Shown here in pieces: positions 8,226 through 16,472 of a stretch of DNA of 64,000 bases. Below the pieces are notes generated by a model. It saw only the letters and a program-made list of their open reading frames with translations. It did not search any database and was not told where the DNA came from. The DNA is from Ignavibacteria bacterium (GTDB lineage Bacteria; Bacteroidota; Ignavibacteria; Kapaibacteriales; UBA961). The stretch covers positions 61,470-125,469 of the forward strand of contig CANLII010000004.1 in the NCBI GenBank assembly GCA_947491315.1. Reading direction: 5' to 3'. Each line of letters begins with the position of its first letter. Within the stretch, counting starts at the first letter, position 1. The translations under genes and the position numbers were made by a program.

Positions 8226-9888
8226 TAATAGGCGATTGATCGATCAATATATTCCACTCTTCTTGTTTGTGGTAGGACTTCTCATTTTTGTTCCATTCCT
8301 TGGTGCAGTGCACCTTTTTGATTGGGATGAAATTAACTTTGCTGAAGCAGCAAGAGAGATGGTACTCACAGGCGAATATTTGAGGGTGCATATTGACTAT
8401 CAACCTTTTTGGGAAAAACCACCTCTTTTTTTGTGGATGCAAGCATTGTCCATGAAAATATTCGGTATCAATGAATTTGCTGCTAGATTCCCAAATGCTA
8501 TATGTGGAGCACTGACATTACCTCTATTGTTCATCATTGGCAGGTCATTGCATGATCGATTGACAGGACTTCTGTGGACACTGATGTATGTCGGTTCTTT
8601 CTTACCACATTTCTATTTTAAGTCCGGCATCATTGATCCTTGGTTCAATCTCTTCATCATGCTCGGGATAATTATTCCGATGCTTCCAAAATTCAATCAC
8701 CGAGTAACCTTGTCTGCTATGTCAAGTGGTTTTTTCATAGGACTTGCAGTATTGACCAAAGGTCCGGTGGCTTATCTTCTTGCAATGATGACTTTTGGAA
8801 TAGTGCTCCTGTTGGATGTGTATGAAAAAAGAGGCATCCAATTGGGAAGTCGAATTCTTTGGCTTCTGCAAATGTCTTTAACCACTGCATTGACCGCATC
8901 TCTATGGTTTGGAATTGAAATATTGCGTAATGGCACCTGGTTCATTGAAGAGTTTCTTCAATATCAACTTAGATTATTCTCAACCGGTGATGCAGGACAT
9001 TCCGGCCCATTCTATTATCATGCTTTGATTTTGTTGATTGGATGTTTTCCTGCCTCTTTTTTTGCATTCAGATCACTTTTCAATCGAGCAGAAAAACCAA
9101 TGCATGATAGAGTGATATTGATACTCTTTTGGGTGACTTTGATATTGTTTTCGATTGTCAAAACAAAAATTGTCCATTATTCATCACTTTGTTATCTACC
9201 ATTGACCTATTTCTCGGCTTTGGCAATAAAAGATATTCTACAAAAACAAGCAATCTCCAAGAGATTATTGTCTGCCCTTGGTTTTGGGATTCTGCTCTGG
9301 ACAATTCTCCTCTTAATTGTGCCGATCATCGGACTAAATCTTCATGCAATTCTTCCGAGCATACGGGATGAATTTGCAAAGCTGAATCTCGGAGCGCCTA
9401 TTGTATGGCATGGCTATGAACTTGGAATTGGCATCATGTATATGATCATTGCCGGTTTCGGAGTGTATTGTTTGTATTTTCAAAAGAGCCTTGAAAAGGG
9501 AATGCTGTTATTGGGAATTTCAACGATCTTTGCCCTCATGACATTTCTTCCAATCATAGCTCCAAAGATTGAAGGTTATACCCAAGGATCTCCGATTGCA
9601 TTCTATGAATCAATGAGATCACAGGATGTATTGATTTATCCAACGGCATATAAGAGCTTTGCTCATCTGTTCTATTCGGGAAAATTACCACCAAGTGACT
9701 TTCCGAATTATAATAAGCCAACCGATGAAGATTTGATGAATGGCGCATCGAAAAAGCCCGTATTTTTTATGGCAAAAGTGAAAAGAGCCATGGAATTACG
9801 AAAAGATCCCAGACTTGAACCTATAAGCGAACTTCATGGATTTACCGTATTTCGTGTGATTCCTTCTACCAAGAGACCATTACAATGA
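8215..9888 (+). CDS. GT39/ArnT-like membrane glycosyltransferase
   Basis: A 557-residue polytopic inner-membrane protein with about eleven or twelve hydrophobic segments. The first extracytoplasmic loop has LFDWDEINFAEAAREM, matching the acidic motif of the PMT/GT39 and ArnT families, which use a polyprenyl-phosphate sugar; WEKPPLFLWMQ and AARFPNAI are also typical. Acceptor and sugar cannot be read from the sequence; the adjacent GDP-fucose synthase suggests surface glycan or lipid modification. It overlaps fcl by 11 bases and nadE by an ATGA. Confidence 0.8.
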   Translation: MLDNNRRLIDQYIPLFLFVVGLLIFVPFLGAVHLFDWDEINFAEAAREMVLTGEYLRVHIDYQPFWEKPPLFLWMQALSMKIFGINEFAARFPNAICGALTLPLLFIIGRSLHDRLTGLLWTLMYVGSFLPHFYFKSGIIDPWFNLFIMLGIIIPMLPKFNHRVTLSAMSSGFFIGLAVLTKGPVAYLLAMMTFGIVLLLDVYEKRGIQLGSRILWLLQMSLTTALTASLWFGIEILRNGTWFIEEFLQYQLRLFSTGDAGHSGPFYYHALILLIGCFPASFFAFRSLFNRAEKPMHDRVILILFWVTLILFSIVKTKIVHYSSLCYLPLTYFSALAIKDILQKQAISKRLLSALGFGILLWTILLLIVPIIGLNLHAILPSIRDEFAKLNLGAPIVWHGYELGIGIMYMIIAGFGVYCLYFQKSLEKGMLLLGISTIFALMTFLPIIAPKIEGYTQGSPIAFYESMRSQDVLIYPTAYKSFAHLFYSGKLPPSDFPNYNKPTDEDLMNGASKKPVFFMAKVKRAMELRKDPRLEPISELHGFTVFRVIPSTKRPLQ

Positions 9889-11834
9889 AACATTCAGTAT
9901 CATCATTATGTCGAGTGGCTGTCATCTCCCATGATGTGAAAGTGGCAAATACCACTGCCAATCTAGAAAGTCATAAGAGTGCCATCAGTCAAGCATTGCA
10001 GAATGGCGCTCAATTCATTGTATTTCCAGAGCTATCACTTACCGGTTATACCTGTTCTGATTTATTCTATCAGGACCATTTACTCCATTCCGCTGCTTTA
10101 GCACTTTGTGAATTGGCTGAGATCATACCTTCCGGAATCATTGCGATTGTCGGTACTCCTATTCAATTCGAAGGAAAACTCTATAACTGTGCTGCAGTGC
10201 TCGAAGGCGGGAATGTTCATGCTCTTGTGCCAAAAACCATCATTCCCAATCATCATGAATTTTATGAAGCCAGGTGGTTTGTTTCAGGAGATGAATTACC
10301 AGAAGGAGCAATGATTGCTTTGGAAACCACAAGTGGTACAGTGATGGAATGTCCATTGCAGTCACGCATCATTTTCAAGAGCGGCAAACTTAGTTTTGGC
10401 ATTGAATTATGTGAAGATTTATGGAGCATGATTCCTCCTAGTTCTTTGCTGGCTAGTCAGGGTGCTTTACTGATTGCAAATTTATCAGCCAGCAATGCAC
10501 TTGTAGGGAAAGAAGATTATCGTAGATCATTGGTTCTCATGCAATCTGCTTCAACGATAAGTGCGTATTGTTATGCCTCGGCAGGACCTTCAGAATCCAC
10601 GATGGATACTGTGTTTTCAGGACATTGCATGATAGCTGAAAATGGGGTCATGCTCGCTGAAGATTCTGCACTTTCATTCAATACCAAAATTGTATATGCA
10701 GATATTGATATCGATGCAATGCTGTTTGAGAGAAGAACACTTTCGCGGACGCAAGCGAATATCTCGGATATCTTTGATATATATGAATTGCCTCCGCTTC
10801 ATGAAGGTACATTTCAAGAATTGAAAAGATATATCGACCCAATGCCATTCGTTCCTTCAAATCTGGAAACCGCTTCAAAACGATGTCAAGAAATCCTTAA
10901 TATTCAAGCAATGGGTTTGGCGGGCAGACTCCGTAGAACCGGAATGAAATCCATGATTATTGGATTATCCGGAGGTTTGGACTCCACGCTTGCATTGATA
11001 GTGTGCTTGGAGACATGTTCAATTCTCGGTATTGATGCTTCGAATATCATTGCAATCACGATGCCGGGTCCGGGAACTACTGATTTAACTTTTGCTAATA
11101 CGAATCAGTTGGCAGTTGAATGTGGGATTATATTGAGAGAAATACCAATTCATGAAGCTGTTTCATTGCATTTGAAGGATATAGGACATCCGGAAGATGA
11201 TCATTCGGTTATATATGAGAATGCGCAGGCAAGAGAACGCACCCAAATTCTCATGGATTGTGCGCATCAATATGCAGGAATTGTCATTGGAACGGGCGAT
11301 ATGTCTGAACTCGCATTGGGATGGTGTACCTATAATGGTGATCATATGTCCATGTATGGAGTCAATGCCGGTGTGCCCAAAACGCTGGTAAAGTCACTCG
11401 TTGGATATTATGCGTCGATTTCTAAAGATCCTTTGCAAAGCATATTGAATTCCATTCTTGAAACTCCTGTTTCTCCGGAACTATTGCCACCAAAAGAAGG
11501 TGCAATCACGCAAAGAACGGAAGATATTCTCGGTCCATATGTATTGCATGATTTCTTTTTATATCACATGATGCGATATGGTTCGGGTCCACGAAAAATT
11601 CTGTTCTATGCACATCATGCATGGAAACATGAGTATTCGATGGAGGAGATTGCGCATCATCTACGAACCTTTTATACGAGATTTTTCTCGCAACAATTTA
11701 AAAGATCAGCAATGCCTGATTCGGTAAAAGTTGGCTCGATTGCTCTTTCACCTAGAGCAGATTGGCGCATGCCAAGTGATGCATATGCTGATATCTGGAT
11801 TGCTGAGATTGATTCTTTTTTGCAAGATTTCTAA
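9885..11834 (+). CDS. nadE: Glutamine-dependent NAD+ synthetase
   Basis: A 649-residue two-domain enzyme that amidates nicotinic acid adenine dinucleotide to NAD+ using glutamine. Seen: an N-terminal nitrilase-type glutaminase domain with the Glu49 (FPELSLTG), Lys117 (VPKTIIPN) and Cys176 (ELCEDLW) triad, and a C-terminal synthetase domain with the PP-loop SGGLDST (362-368) and GTGDMSELALGW. Length fits the bifunctional family. It starts within the glycosyltransferase stop (ATGA), and its TAA overlaps the next ATG by one base. Confidence 0.96.
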   Translation: MKHSVSSLCRVAVISHDVKVANTTANLESHKSAISQALQNGAQFIVFPELSLTGYTCSDLFYQDHLLHSAALALCELAEIIPSGIIAIVGTPIQFEGKLYNCAAVLEGGNVHALVPKTIIPNHHEFYEARWFVSGDELPEGAMIALETTSGTVMECPLQSRIIFKSGKLSFGIELCEDLWSMIPPSSLLASQGALLIANLSASNALVGKEDYRRSLVLMQSASTISAYCYASAGPSESTMDTVFSGHCMIAENGVMLAEDSALSFNTKIVYADIDIDAMLFERRTLSRTQANISDIFDIYELPPLHEGTFQELKRYIDPMPFVPSNLETASKRCQEILNIQAMGLAGRLRRTGMKSMIIGLSGGLDSTLALIVCLETCSILGIDASNIIAITMPGPGTTDLTFANTNQLAVECGIILREIPIHEAVSLHLKDIGHPEDDHSVIYENAQARERTQILMDCAHQYAGIVIGTGDMSELALGWCTYNGDHMSMYGVNAGVPKTLVKSLVGYYASISKDPLQSILNSILETPVSPELLPPKEGAITQRTEDILGPYVLHDFFLYHMMRYGSGPRKILFYAHHAWKHEYSMEEIAHHLRTFYTRFFSQQFKRSAMPDSVKVGSIALSPRADWRMPSDAYADIWIAEIDSFLQDF

Positions 11835-12112
11835 TGTCAAGCAATGCATTTGAATGTCGTGCAGGATGCGGAGCATGTTGCATAGTTATATCAATTGCCG
11901 GACCGATTCCCGGAATGCCTGATGGGAAGCCGGCAGGAATCCGATGTGTGAATTTGACGGAAGAAAAATTTTGCAAGTTATTTGGAATGCCTCAAAGGCC
12001 TGCTGTATGCTCTTCATTGCAACCGATGAAGGATATGTGTGGCGAAAGCAATGAGGAAGCATACACACTTTTGTCGGTCATGGAAATTCTGACCGATCCA
12101 CATATCTCTTAG
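11834..12112 (+). CDS. YkgJ-type cysteine cluster protein
   Basis: A 92-residue protein with CRAGCGACC near the N-terminus and later Cys residues (RCVNLTEEKFC, RPAVC), the pattern of the UPF0153/YkgJ family (CxxCxxCC-like), thought to bind zinc or an Fe-S cluster. Function is unknown. It is coupled to nadE by a TAATG overlap and sits nine bases before the next gene, so it belongs to the nadE operon. Confidence 0.75.
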   Translation: MSSNAFECRAGCGACCIVISIAGPIPGMPDGKPAGIRCVNLTEEKFCKLFGMPQRPAVCSSLQPMKDMCGESNEEAYTLLSVMEILTDPHIS

Positions 12113-12121
12113 AGGAGACAA

Positions 12122-12628
12122 ATGGTTACTATTATTCAGCCCGAACAGATTGAAGAAGTATGGAAGTCCATGACAATGCTCGATGATCAGGAATCCATGA
12201 GTATTGTTGATAAATTGGAAGAAGCACAACCGGCTTTGCTTGAATATTTGATGTCTCCACCCGAGGAATTCACAGAACCTGAAGCAGAAAATCTGATGTA
12301 TGCAGGGATTGTGGTTTGGAGGACATTCGACAAATATGGTCCGAAACTTCGCATAATCACCGAGGATGAAATCTTTGAAATCGAAGATTCAAATATCGAA
12401 GTCATGGAACAACTTGAAGGAGAATCAGCAGGTGATGGTATCGCTATGATTGAAAGAATGCTTGATAGCTATCCTCAGCCCCATATTTTAGCATCAATAG
12501 CTGAGATCCTTCTTGTGGAAGATGAAGAACTTGATCCTGAAGAGGATATTTCGGATCAAGCTCGTGGGACAATGATGCTTATATTGAAAACATTTCTTGA
12601 TGCCATGATCAAAGCTGAGATACAATAA
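12122..12628 (+). CDS. Acidic protein of unknown function
   Basis: A 168-residue, strongly acidic, mostly helical cytoplasmic protein that I do not recognise. It has no signal peptide, Cys cluster or nucleotide-binding motif. Repeated Glu/Asp patches occur around residues 45-55, 82-90 and 128-140. AGAGGAGACAA just before ATG 12122 is one of the strongest ribosome binding sites in the window. It ends the asnS-to-here run, and its TAA (12626-12628) directly abuts the stop of the opposing gene at 12629. Confidence 0.65.
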   Translation: MVTIIQPEQIEEVWKSMTMLDDQESMSIVDKLEEAQPALLEYLMSPPEEFTEPEAENLMYAGIVVWRTFDKYGPKLRIITEDEIFEIEDSNIEVMEQLEGESAGDGIAMIERMLDSYPQPHILASIAEILLVEDEELDPEEDISDQARGTMMLILKTFLDAMIKAEIQ

Positions 12629-14053
12629 TCAGTGTTGTTTTTTGACTAACAAATCCATGGTTCCTTTTACCTGAAAGAGAGAGCGAGCAATGGTAGATTG
12701 TTCTTCTACCATTTTTTCATACCGCTTGCTCTCTTCCGTGATTTCAGCGAGATAGCGATTACGGTCGGCTGGAATGATGGATTTCTTTTGAGTGATAGTG
12801 GTTCTCAATCCAATATGGAATGAATCTTTTGATTGTTCAAGAGCATTGAAACGACCAATCAATGCCGAATACAGTGCATTCACACCTGCATCATTAAATT
12901 GCGAGGCAATTGTTCCATAAACCGGCATGGTTTCCGGCTGTGCGTCCCATATCTGACGAGATCTTTGATATTGCTTACGCACATCGCGAAGTGCATCAAG
13001 CGAGCCTCTTTTATCGAATTTATTGATGGCAATGAGATCTGCATAATCTATCATGTCAATTTTTTCAAGCTGAGAAGCGGCACCAAATTCAGGGGTCATC
13101 ACATACATTGCAATATCTGCCACTGATGTGATTTCTGAGTCGCTTTGTCCTATCCCTGCGGTTTCCACGATGATCAAGTCAAATCCTGCAAGTCGCATGA
13201 GTTCAATAGCGGTTTTTACATTTGGATTAAGCGCTATGTTTGCTTGTCTTGTGGCAAATGATCGCATATAGACTCTTTCATTGCTCACTGCATTCATGCG
13301 AATTCTATCTCCCAATAATGCTCCGCCTGTTTTACGCTTGGATGGATCCACAGATAAAACTGCAAGATGAAGTTTGGGATTGTCTTCCAAAAAACGCAAA
13401 ATCAATTCATCCGTGAGAGATGATTTTCCAGCTCCACCGGTTCCTGTTATGCCAAGTACAGGAATATGTTTATTATTGGACGCATTTTTTTCGGCAATCT
13501 GATCATTAGTGATTTCGCCTCTTTCAATCATCGTGATGCCTTGAGCCAAAGCTCTTGGATTCTTTGATGTCATTTCATTCCACAATGCATCACCAATATA
13601 TGTATATGGTGTTGCGGTATCGGCCTTTTCCAGCAAATCATTGATCATTCCTTGAAGGCCGAGTGAGCGACCATCATCGGGGGAATAAATACGATCAATA
13701 CCATATTGATGTAATTCTTGGATTTCCGAAGGAAGAATTGTCCCTCCACCACCTGCAAAAATCTTGATATGACCGGCATTTTTTTCACGAAGTAAATCAT
13801 GCATGTATTTTAGGTATTCCACATGACCACCCTGATAACTGGTCATGGCAATTGCTTGGGCATCTTCTTGAATTGCACAATCCACTACTTCCATTGCACC
13901 ACGATTATGCCCTAGGTGAATCACTTCAGCTCCGGAACCCTGAATGATTCTGCGCATGATATTGATTGCTGCATCATGACCATCAAACAAAGAAGCGGCT
14001 GTAACAATACGCAATGTATTTTTTGACTGATATGGAGTATGTGGAAGTGACAT
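12629..14053 (-). CDS. IcmF-like B12-binding + MeaI GTPase protein lacking the mutase domain
   Basis: A 474-residue protein that closely follows the first part of IcmF, the isobutyryl-CoA mutase fused to its G-protein chaperone. Seen: a cobalamin-binding domain (1-135) with SLFDGHD (His26 would be the lower cobalt ligand), LGHNR, TSYQGGH and FAGGGG; then a G3E-type GTPase (195-400) with Walker [10 protein letters not shown] (204-212), ETAGIGQSD (297-305) and NKFD (344-347). In IcmF a long acyl-CoA mutase domain follows; here the protein stops soon after the GTPase, in the linker (SRYLAEI-like [10 protein letters not shown]). The next gene is on the other strand with zero spacing, so no mutase follows. 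ATG 14053 is preferred over 14080 because the promoter -7 box covers 14078-14085. Confidence 0.8.
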   Translation of the reverse strand: MSLPHTPYQSKNTLRIVTAASLFDGHDAAINIMRRIIQGSGAEVIHLGHNRGAMEVVDCAIQEDAQAIAMTSYQGGHVEYLKYMHDLLREKNAGHIKIFAGGGGTILPSEIQELHQYGIDRIYSPDDGRSLGLQGMINDLLEKADTATPYTYIGDALWNEMTSKNPRALAQGITMIERGEITNDQIAEKNASNNKHIPVLGITGTGGAGKSSLTDELILRFLEDNPKLHLAVLSVDPSKRKTGGALLGDRIRMNAVSNERVYMRSFATRQANIALNPNVKTAIELMRLAGFDLIIVETAGIGQSDSEITSVADIAMYVMTPEFGAASQLEKIDMIDYADLIAINKFDKRGSLDALRDVRKQYQRSRQIWDAQPETMPVYGTIASQFNDAGVNALYSALIGRFNALEQSKDSFHIGLRTTITQKKSIIPADRNRYLAEITEESKRYEKMVEEQSTIARSLFQVKGTMDLLVKKQH

Positions 14054-14077
14054 GTATTTCTCTGTAAATATTTCGTG

Positions 14078-14107
14078 CAAAATTACAAATTCTCACCCAA
14101 GAATCAG
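14078..14107 (-). promoter_or_regulatory. Bacteroidota-type promoter for the IcmF-like gene
   Basis: On the minus strand CTG, 19 bases, TAATTTTG then C: the -7 box is 14085-14078 and the -33 triplet 14107-14105 (one mismatch to TTG). It overlaps the last codons of lptG. Expected start of transcription is about 14071, about 18 bases before ATG 14053. Confidence 0.55.
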
Positions 14108-15198
14108 GTGCGCATGCGGATGATATTCAATATGGCGATGATTGAAAACAGGATATTGGGGAACCAACCAACCAATATTGGATCCATGTCCATGGAAAAT
14201 CCTATATTATTTCCGATTTTGGTGAATGCCAGATATAAAAAGGAAATGATCATTGCTGTTGCAATTTCAAGTGCAAGACCGCTCTTTTTTCGAATTGCTG
14301 AAAATGGAATTGCAAAGAGTATAACAATGATATTGGCAAAAGGGAATGCATATTGTCCATGATACTCAATCATCTGTCTGCGTACATTCTTACCGCCCCT
14401 TTCAAGCAATGCGATATATGCCTTTTGTTCATCGAAATTCAATTCTTCAGGCTTTTGTTGCAATCGAATGATGTCATCATGTCTTGTTGCCAATGTGATT
14501 GGAAGTGAATCATGAGAAATGAATTTCATGGTGAATGATGAGTCTTCGGCGAGTATTCTTTCATGCACATGTATTGCAATCCATTGATTATGTATGCTAT
14601 CCCATTTAATGGATTCGGCATCTAAACGCCTTTTGATCCTTGGATGAATCTCTGATCCAAAATCTTCTATGATGATCCCTGCACCTGTTTTTAACTGTCC
14701 ATCATAATTATTCATAATTACATTTTTTGTACTTGCATCTCTTAGATACACATTATACAAAGTTGATATCTCTTCTTCTTTCTTCAATTGATTTTTTTCG
14801 ATGGAATTTTTTTTTGCATTTGAAACAGGTACAATCCAGCCATTGAAATAGAGATGCCCGCCGGTAATCAATAGACTTACAATGAAGAGGGGAAACATCA
14901 ATCGGTATAAACTCATGCCACCTGATTTCATGGCAGTAATTTCATTGAGATTGGACATCTTGCCTATTGAAAATAATGCTGCCATGAGCATTGCGATTGG
15001 GGTAAGGAGTTTGATGATTTCAGGCAAGAAATTCAGATAATAAAGCGCAATGGTTTCTAATGATAATTGTTGATCGATGAATTTGTCTAAAGTTTCCATC
15101 AAGTTCACAATTAAAAAAATAATGCAGAGCGCCAGCATGCTGAAGAAGAATGTCCCTAAGAATTGTCTAATAATATATCTATCCAAAAGTGTCATCAT
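14104..15198 (-). CDS. lptG: LptF/LptG family permease
   Basis: A 364-residue inner-membrane protein of the YjgP/YjgQ family, part of the ABC transporter that extracts LPS and passes it to the Lpt bridge. Seen: three hydrophobic segments in the N-terminal third, a large soluble beta-jellyroll-like middle region, and three hydrophobic segments at the C-terminus, the usual layout. The N-terminal LDRYIIRQFLGTFFFSML and the SGGMSLYRLM coupling region are typical. The assignment to G rather than F is uncertain. The start overlaps the holB stop (ATGA at 15195-15198). Confidence 0.85.
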   Translation of the reverse strand: MMTLLDRYIIRQFLGTFFFSMLALCIIFLIVNLMETLDKFIDQQLSLETIALYYLNFLPEIIKLLTPIAMLMAALFSIGKMSNLNEITAMKSGGMSLYRLMFPLFIVSLLITGGHLYFNGWIVPVSNAKKNSIEKNQLKKEEEISTLYNVYLRDASTKNVIMNNYDGQLKTGAGIIIEDFGSEIHPRIKRRLDAESIKWDSIHNQWIAIHVHERILAEDSSFTMKFISHDSLPITLATRHDDIIRLQQKPEELNFDEQKAYIALLERGGKNVRRQMIEYHGQYAFPFANIIVILFAIPFSAIRKKSGLALEIATAMIISFLYLAFTKIGNNIGFSMDMDPILVGWFPNILFSIIAILNIIRMRT

Positions 15199-16391
15199 AT
15201 CATTTGATCCTTCGGAGCATGATCAAGATATTCACTTGTATTCAATAGAAATCCTTCACGACAAGAAAGCATAGTGGTGAGCATGACGATTCCAGGATTC
15301 ACATTCCTGCGAATATGTTCAATGGATTGCTCAATCATATGTAAAATAGCATGATAATCAGCATCGGGAAACACTAGAGCGAATTTTCTGATTGATTCAA
15401 TGTGATCTTTATTGATGATTCCTGAATCTTCATGGGGTAGATTAACAGCATAATGACAATCTCTGATCCAAAGCGCGAGCATCCTAAGGAGCAATTCAAG
15501 CATCGTCCGATCTTTATCAGATGCGATGATTTCCAATTGTCTCATCAGATCCAATCTGTATTGTTTCCTCTTTAAGGCAATTCGAAGAAGATCCACAATG
15601 TCTTTTCTCATTGATTGCATATCTTCATTCATGTATGAAAGTGCCCTGCCATAACTTCCTTGAGCGAAAGCATCAATGAGTTGGGCTTCGGATTCCTCAA
15701 GAGTATGTCTTGAGCATAATGCATTCACAAGTTCTTGTTTGGGGAGTATGTCACAGTACACTTGTTGACATCTCGATAGAACTGTTTGCGGTAATGCATC
15801 TTTCTTTGAGGTTGTCAGGATGAATGTAATATTGTCATGTGGTTCTTCAAGCGTTTTGAGGAATGCATTTGCTGATTCGATGTTCATTCTTTCAGCTTGA
15901 GAAATAATGAAGACTCTTCGACCTTCCTGCATTGCGCTCATGCGAACATTTTTTTTGATTTCTCTGATTGATGCGATGCGGATGATTTGCGCATTTGGAA
16001 TTTGAATGACATGATATGGGTCCTCTGCCTTCAGTTTCATTTCTGATGCATAGATTGAAAGCATGTCTTCGGATAATTGAAGTAGGGGAGAATCCTCATT
16101 CTTTGCATTTGCTTTACCGGTGGGTAAAGCAGTAATAAGTATGATATTGGGGTGTTCCAAGCGTGTGGCATCTTTGCAATTTTTACATTGATTGCATGCA
16201 TCGATGATATCATTTTCTTGCAATTGTGGTGAAGTGCAATTGAGTAGTTTGGCGAATCCCAAAGCCAAGGCATCCTTCCCGATACCCTCTTGACCATAGA
16301 AGCAATATGCATGTGCAATCGCTTTCTCCTTGAATGCTCTTGAGAGAATTGTCTTGACTCTATATTGCGCTATGACGGAAGAAAATGACAT
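15195..16391 (-). CDS. holB: DNA polymerase III delta' subunit-like clamp loader ATPase
   Basis: A 398-residue AAA+ protein of the DnaX/HolB group, part of the clamp loader that places the beta clamp on DNA. Seen: HAYCFYGQEGIGKDALA, a Walker A-like region; a four-Cys zinc module CNQCKNC with an earlier Cys; RVFIISQAERMNIESANAFLKTLEEP; and the sensor-like LSRCQQVYC. The C-terminal helical collar is poorly conserved. ATG 16391 (MSFSSVIAQ) is preferred over 16400. It is the first gene of a two-gene unit with lptG. Confidence 0.85.
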   Translation of the reverse strand: MSFSSVIAQYRVKTILSRAFKEKAIAHAYCFYGQEGIGKDALALGFAKLLNCTSPQLQENDIIDACNQCKNCKDATRLEHPNIILITALPTGKANAKNEDSPLLQLSEDMLSIYASEMKLKAEDPYHVIQIPNAQIIRIASIREIKKNVRMSAMQEGRRVFIISQAERMNIESANAFLKTLEEPHDNITFILTTSKKDALPQTVLSRCQQVYCDILPKQELVNALCSRHTLEESEAQLIDAFAQGSYGRALSYMNEDMQSMRKDIVDLLRIALKRKQYRLDLMRQLEIIASDKDRTMLELLLRMLALWIRDCHYAVNLPHEDSGIINKDHIESIRKFALVFPDADYHAILHMIEQSIEHIRRNVNPGIVMLTTMLSCREGFLLNTSEYLDHAPKDQMI

Positions 16392-16412
16392 AAAAACCAT
16401 AAAGAAAGAAAT

Positions 16413-16441
16413 ATGCCCTATTCAGGATATGAATAGGGCAT
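16413..16441 (-). terminator. Hairpin downstream of ftsH
   Basis: A perfect 11-bp stem (ATGCCCTATTC with GAATAGGGCAT, loop AGGATAT), followed on the minus strand by the T-rich ATTTCTTTCTTT. It sits 32 bases after the ftsH stop and just before holB, so it probably ends the ftsH transcript. Confidence 0.7.
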
Positions 16442-16472
16442 GCAAAGTTCAACAATTCATATGAAATGTCTG

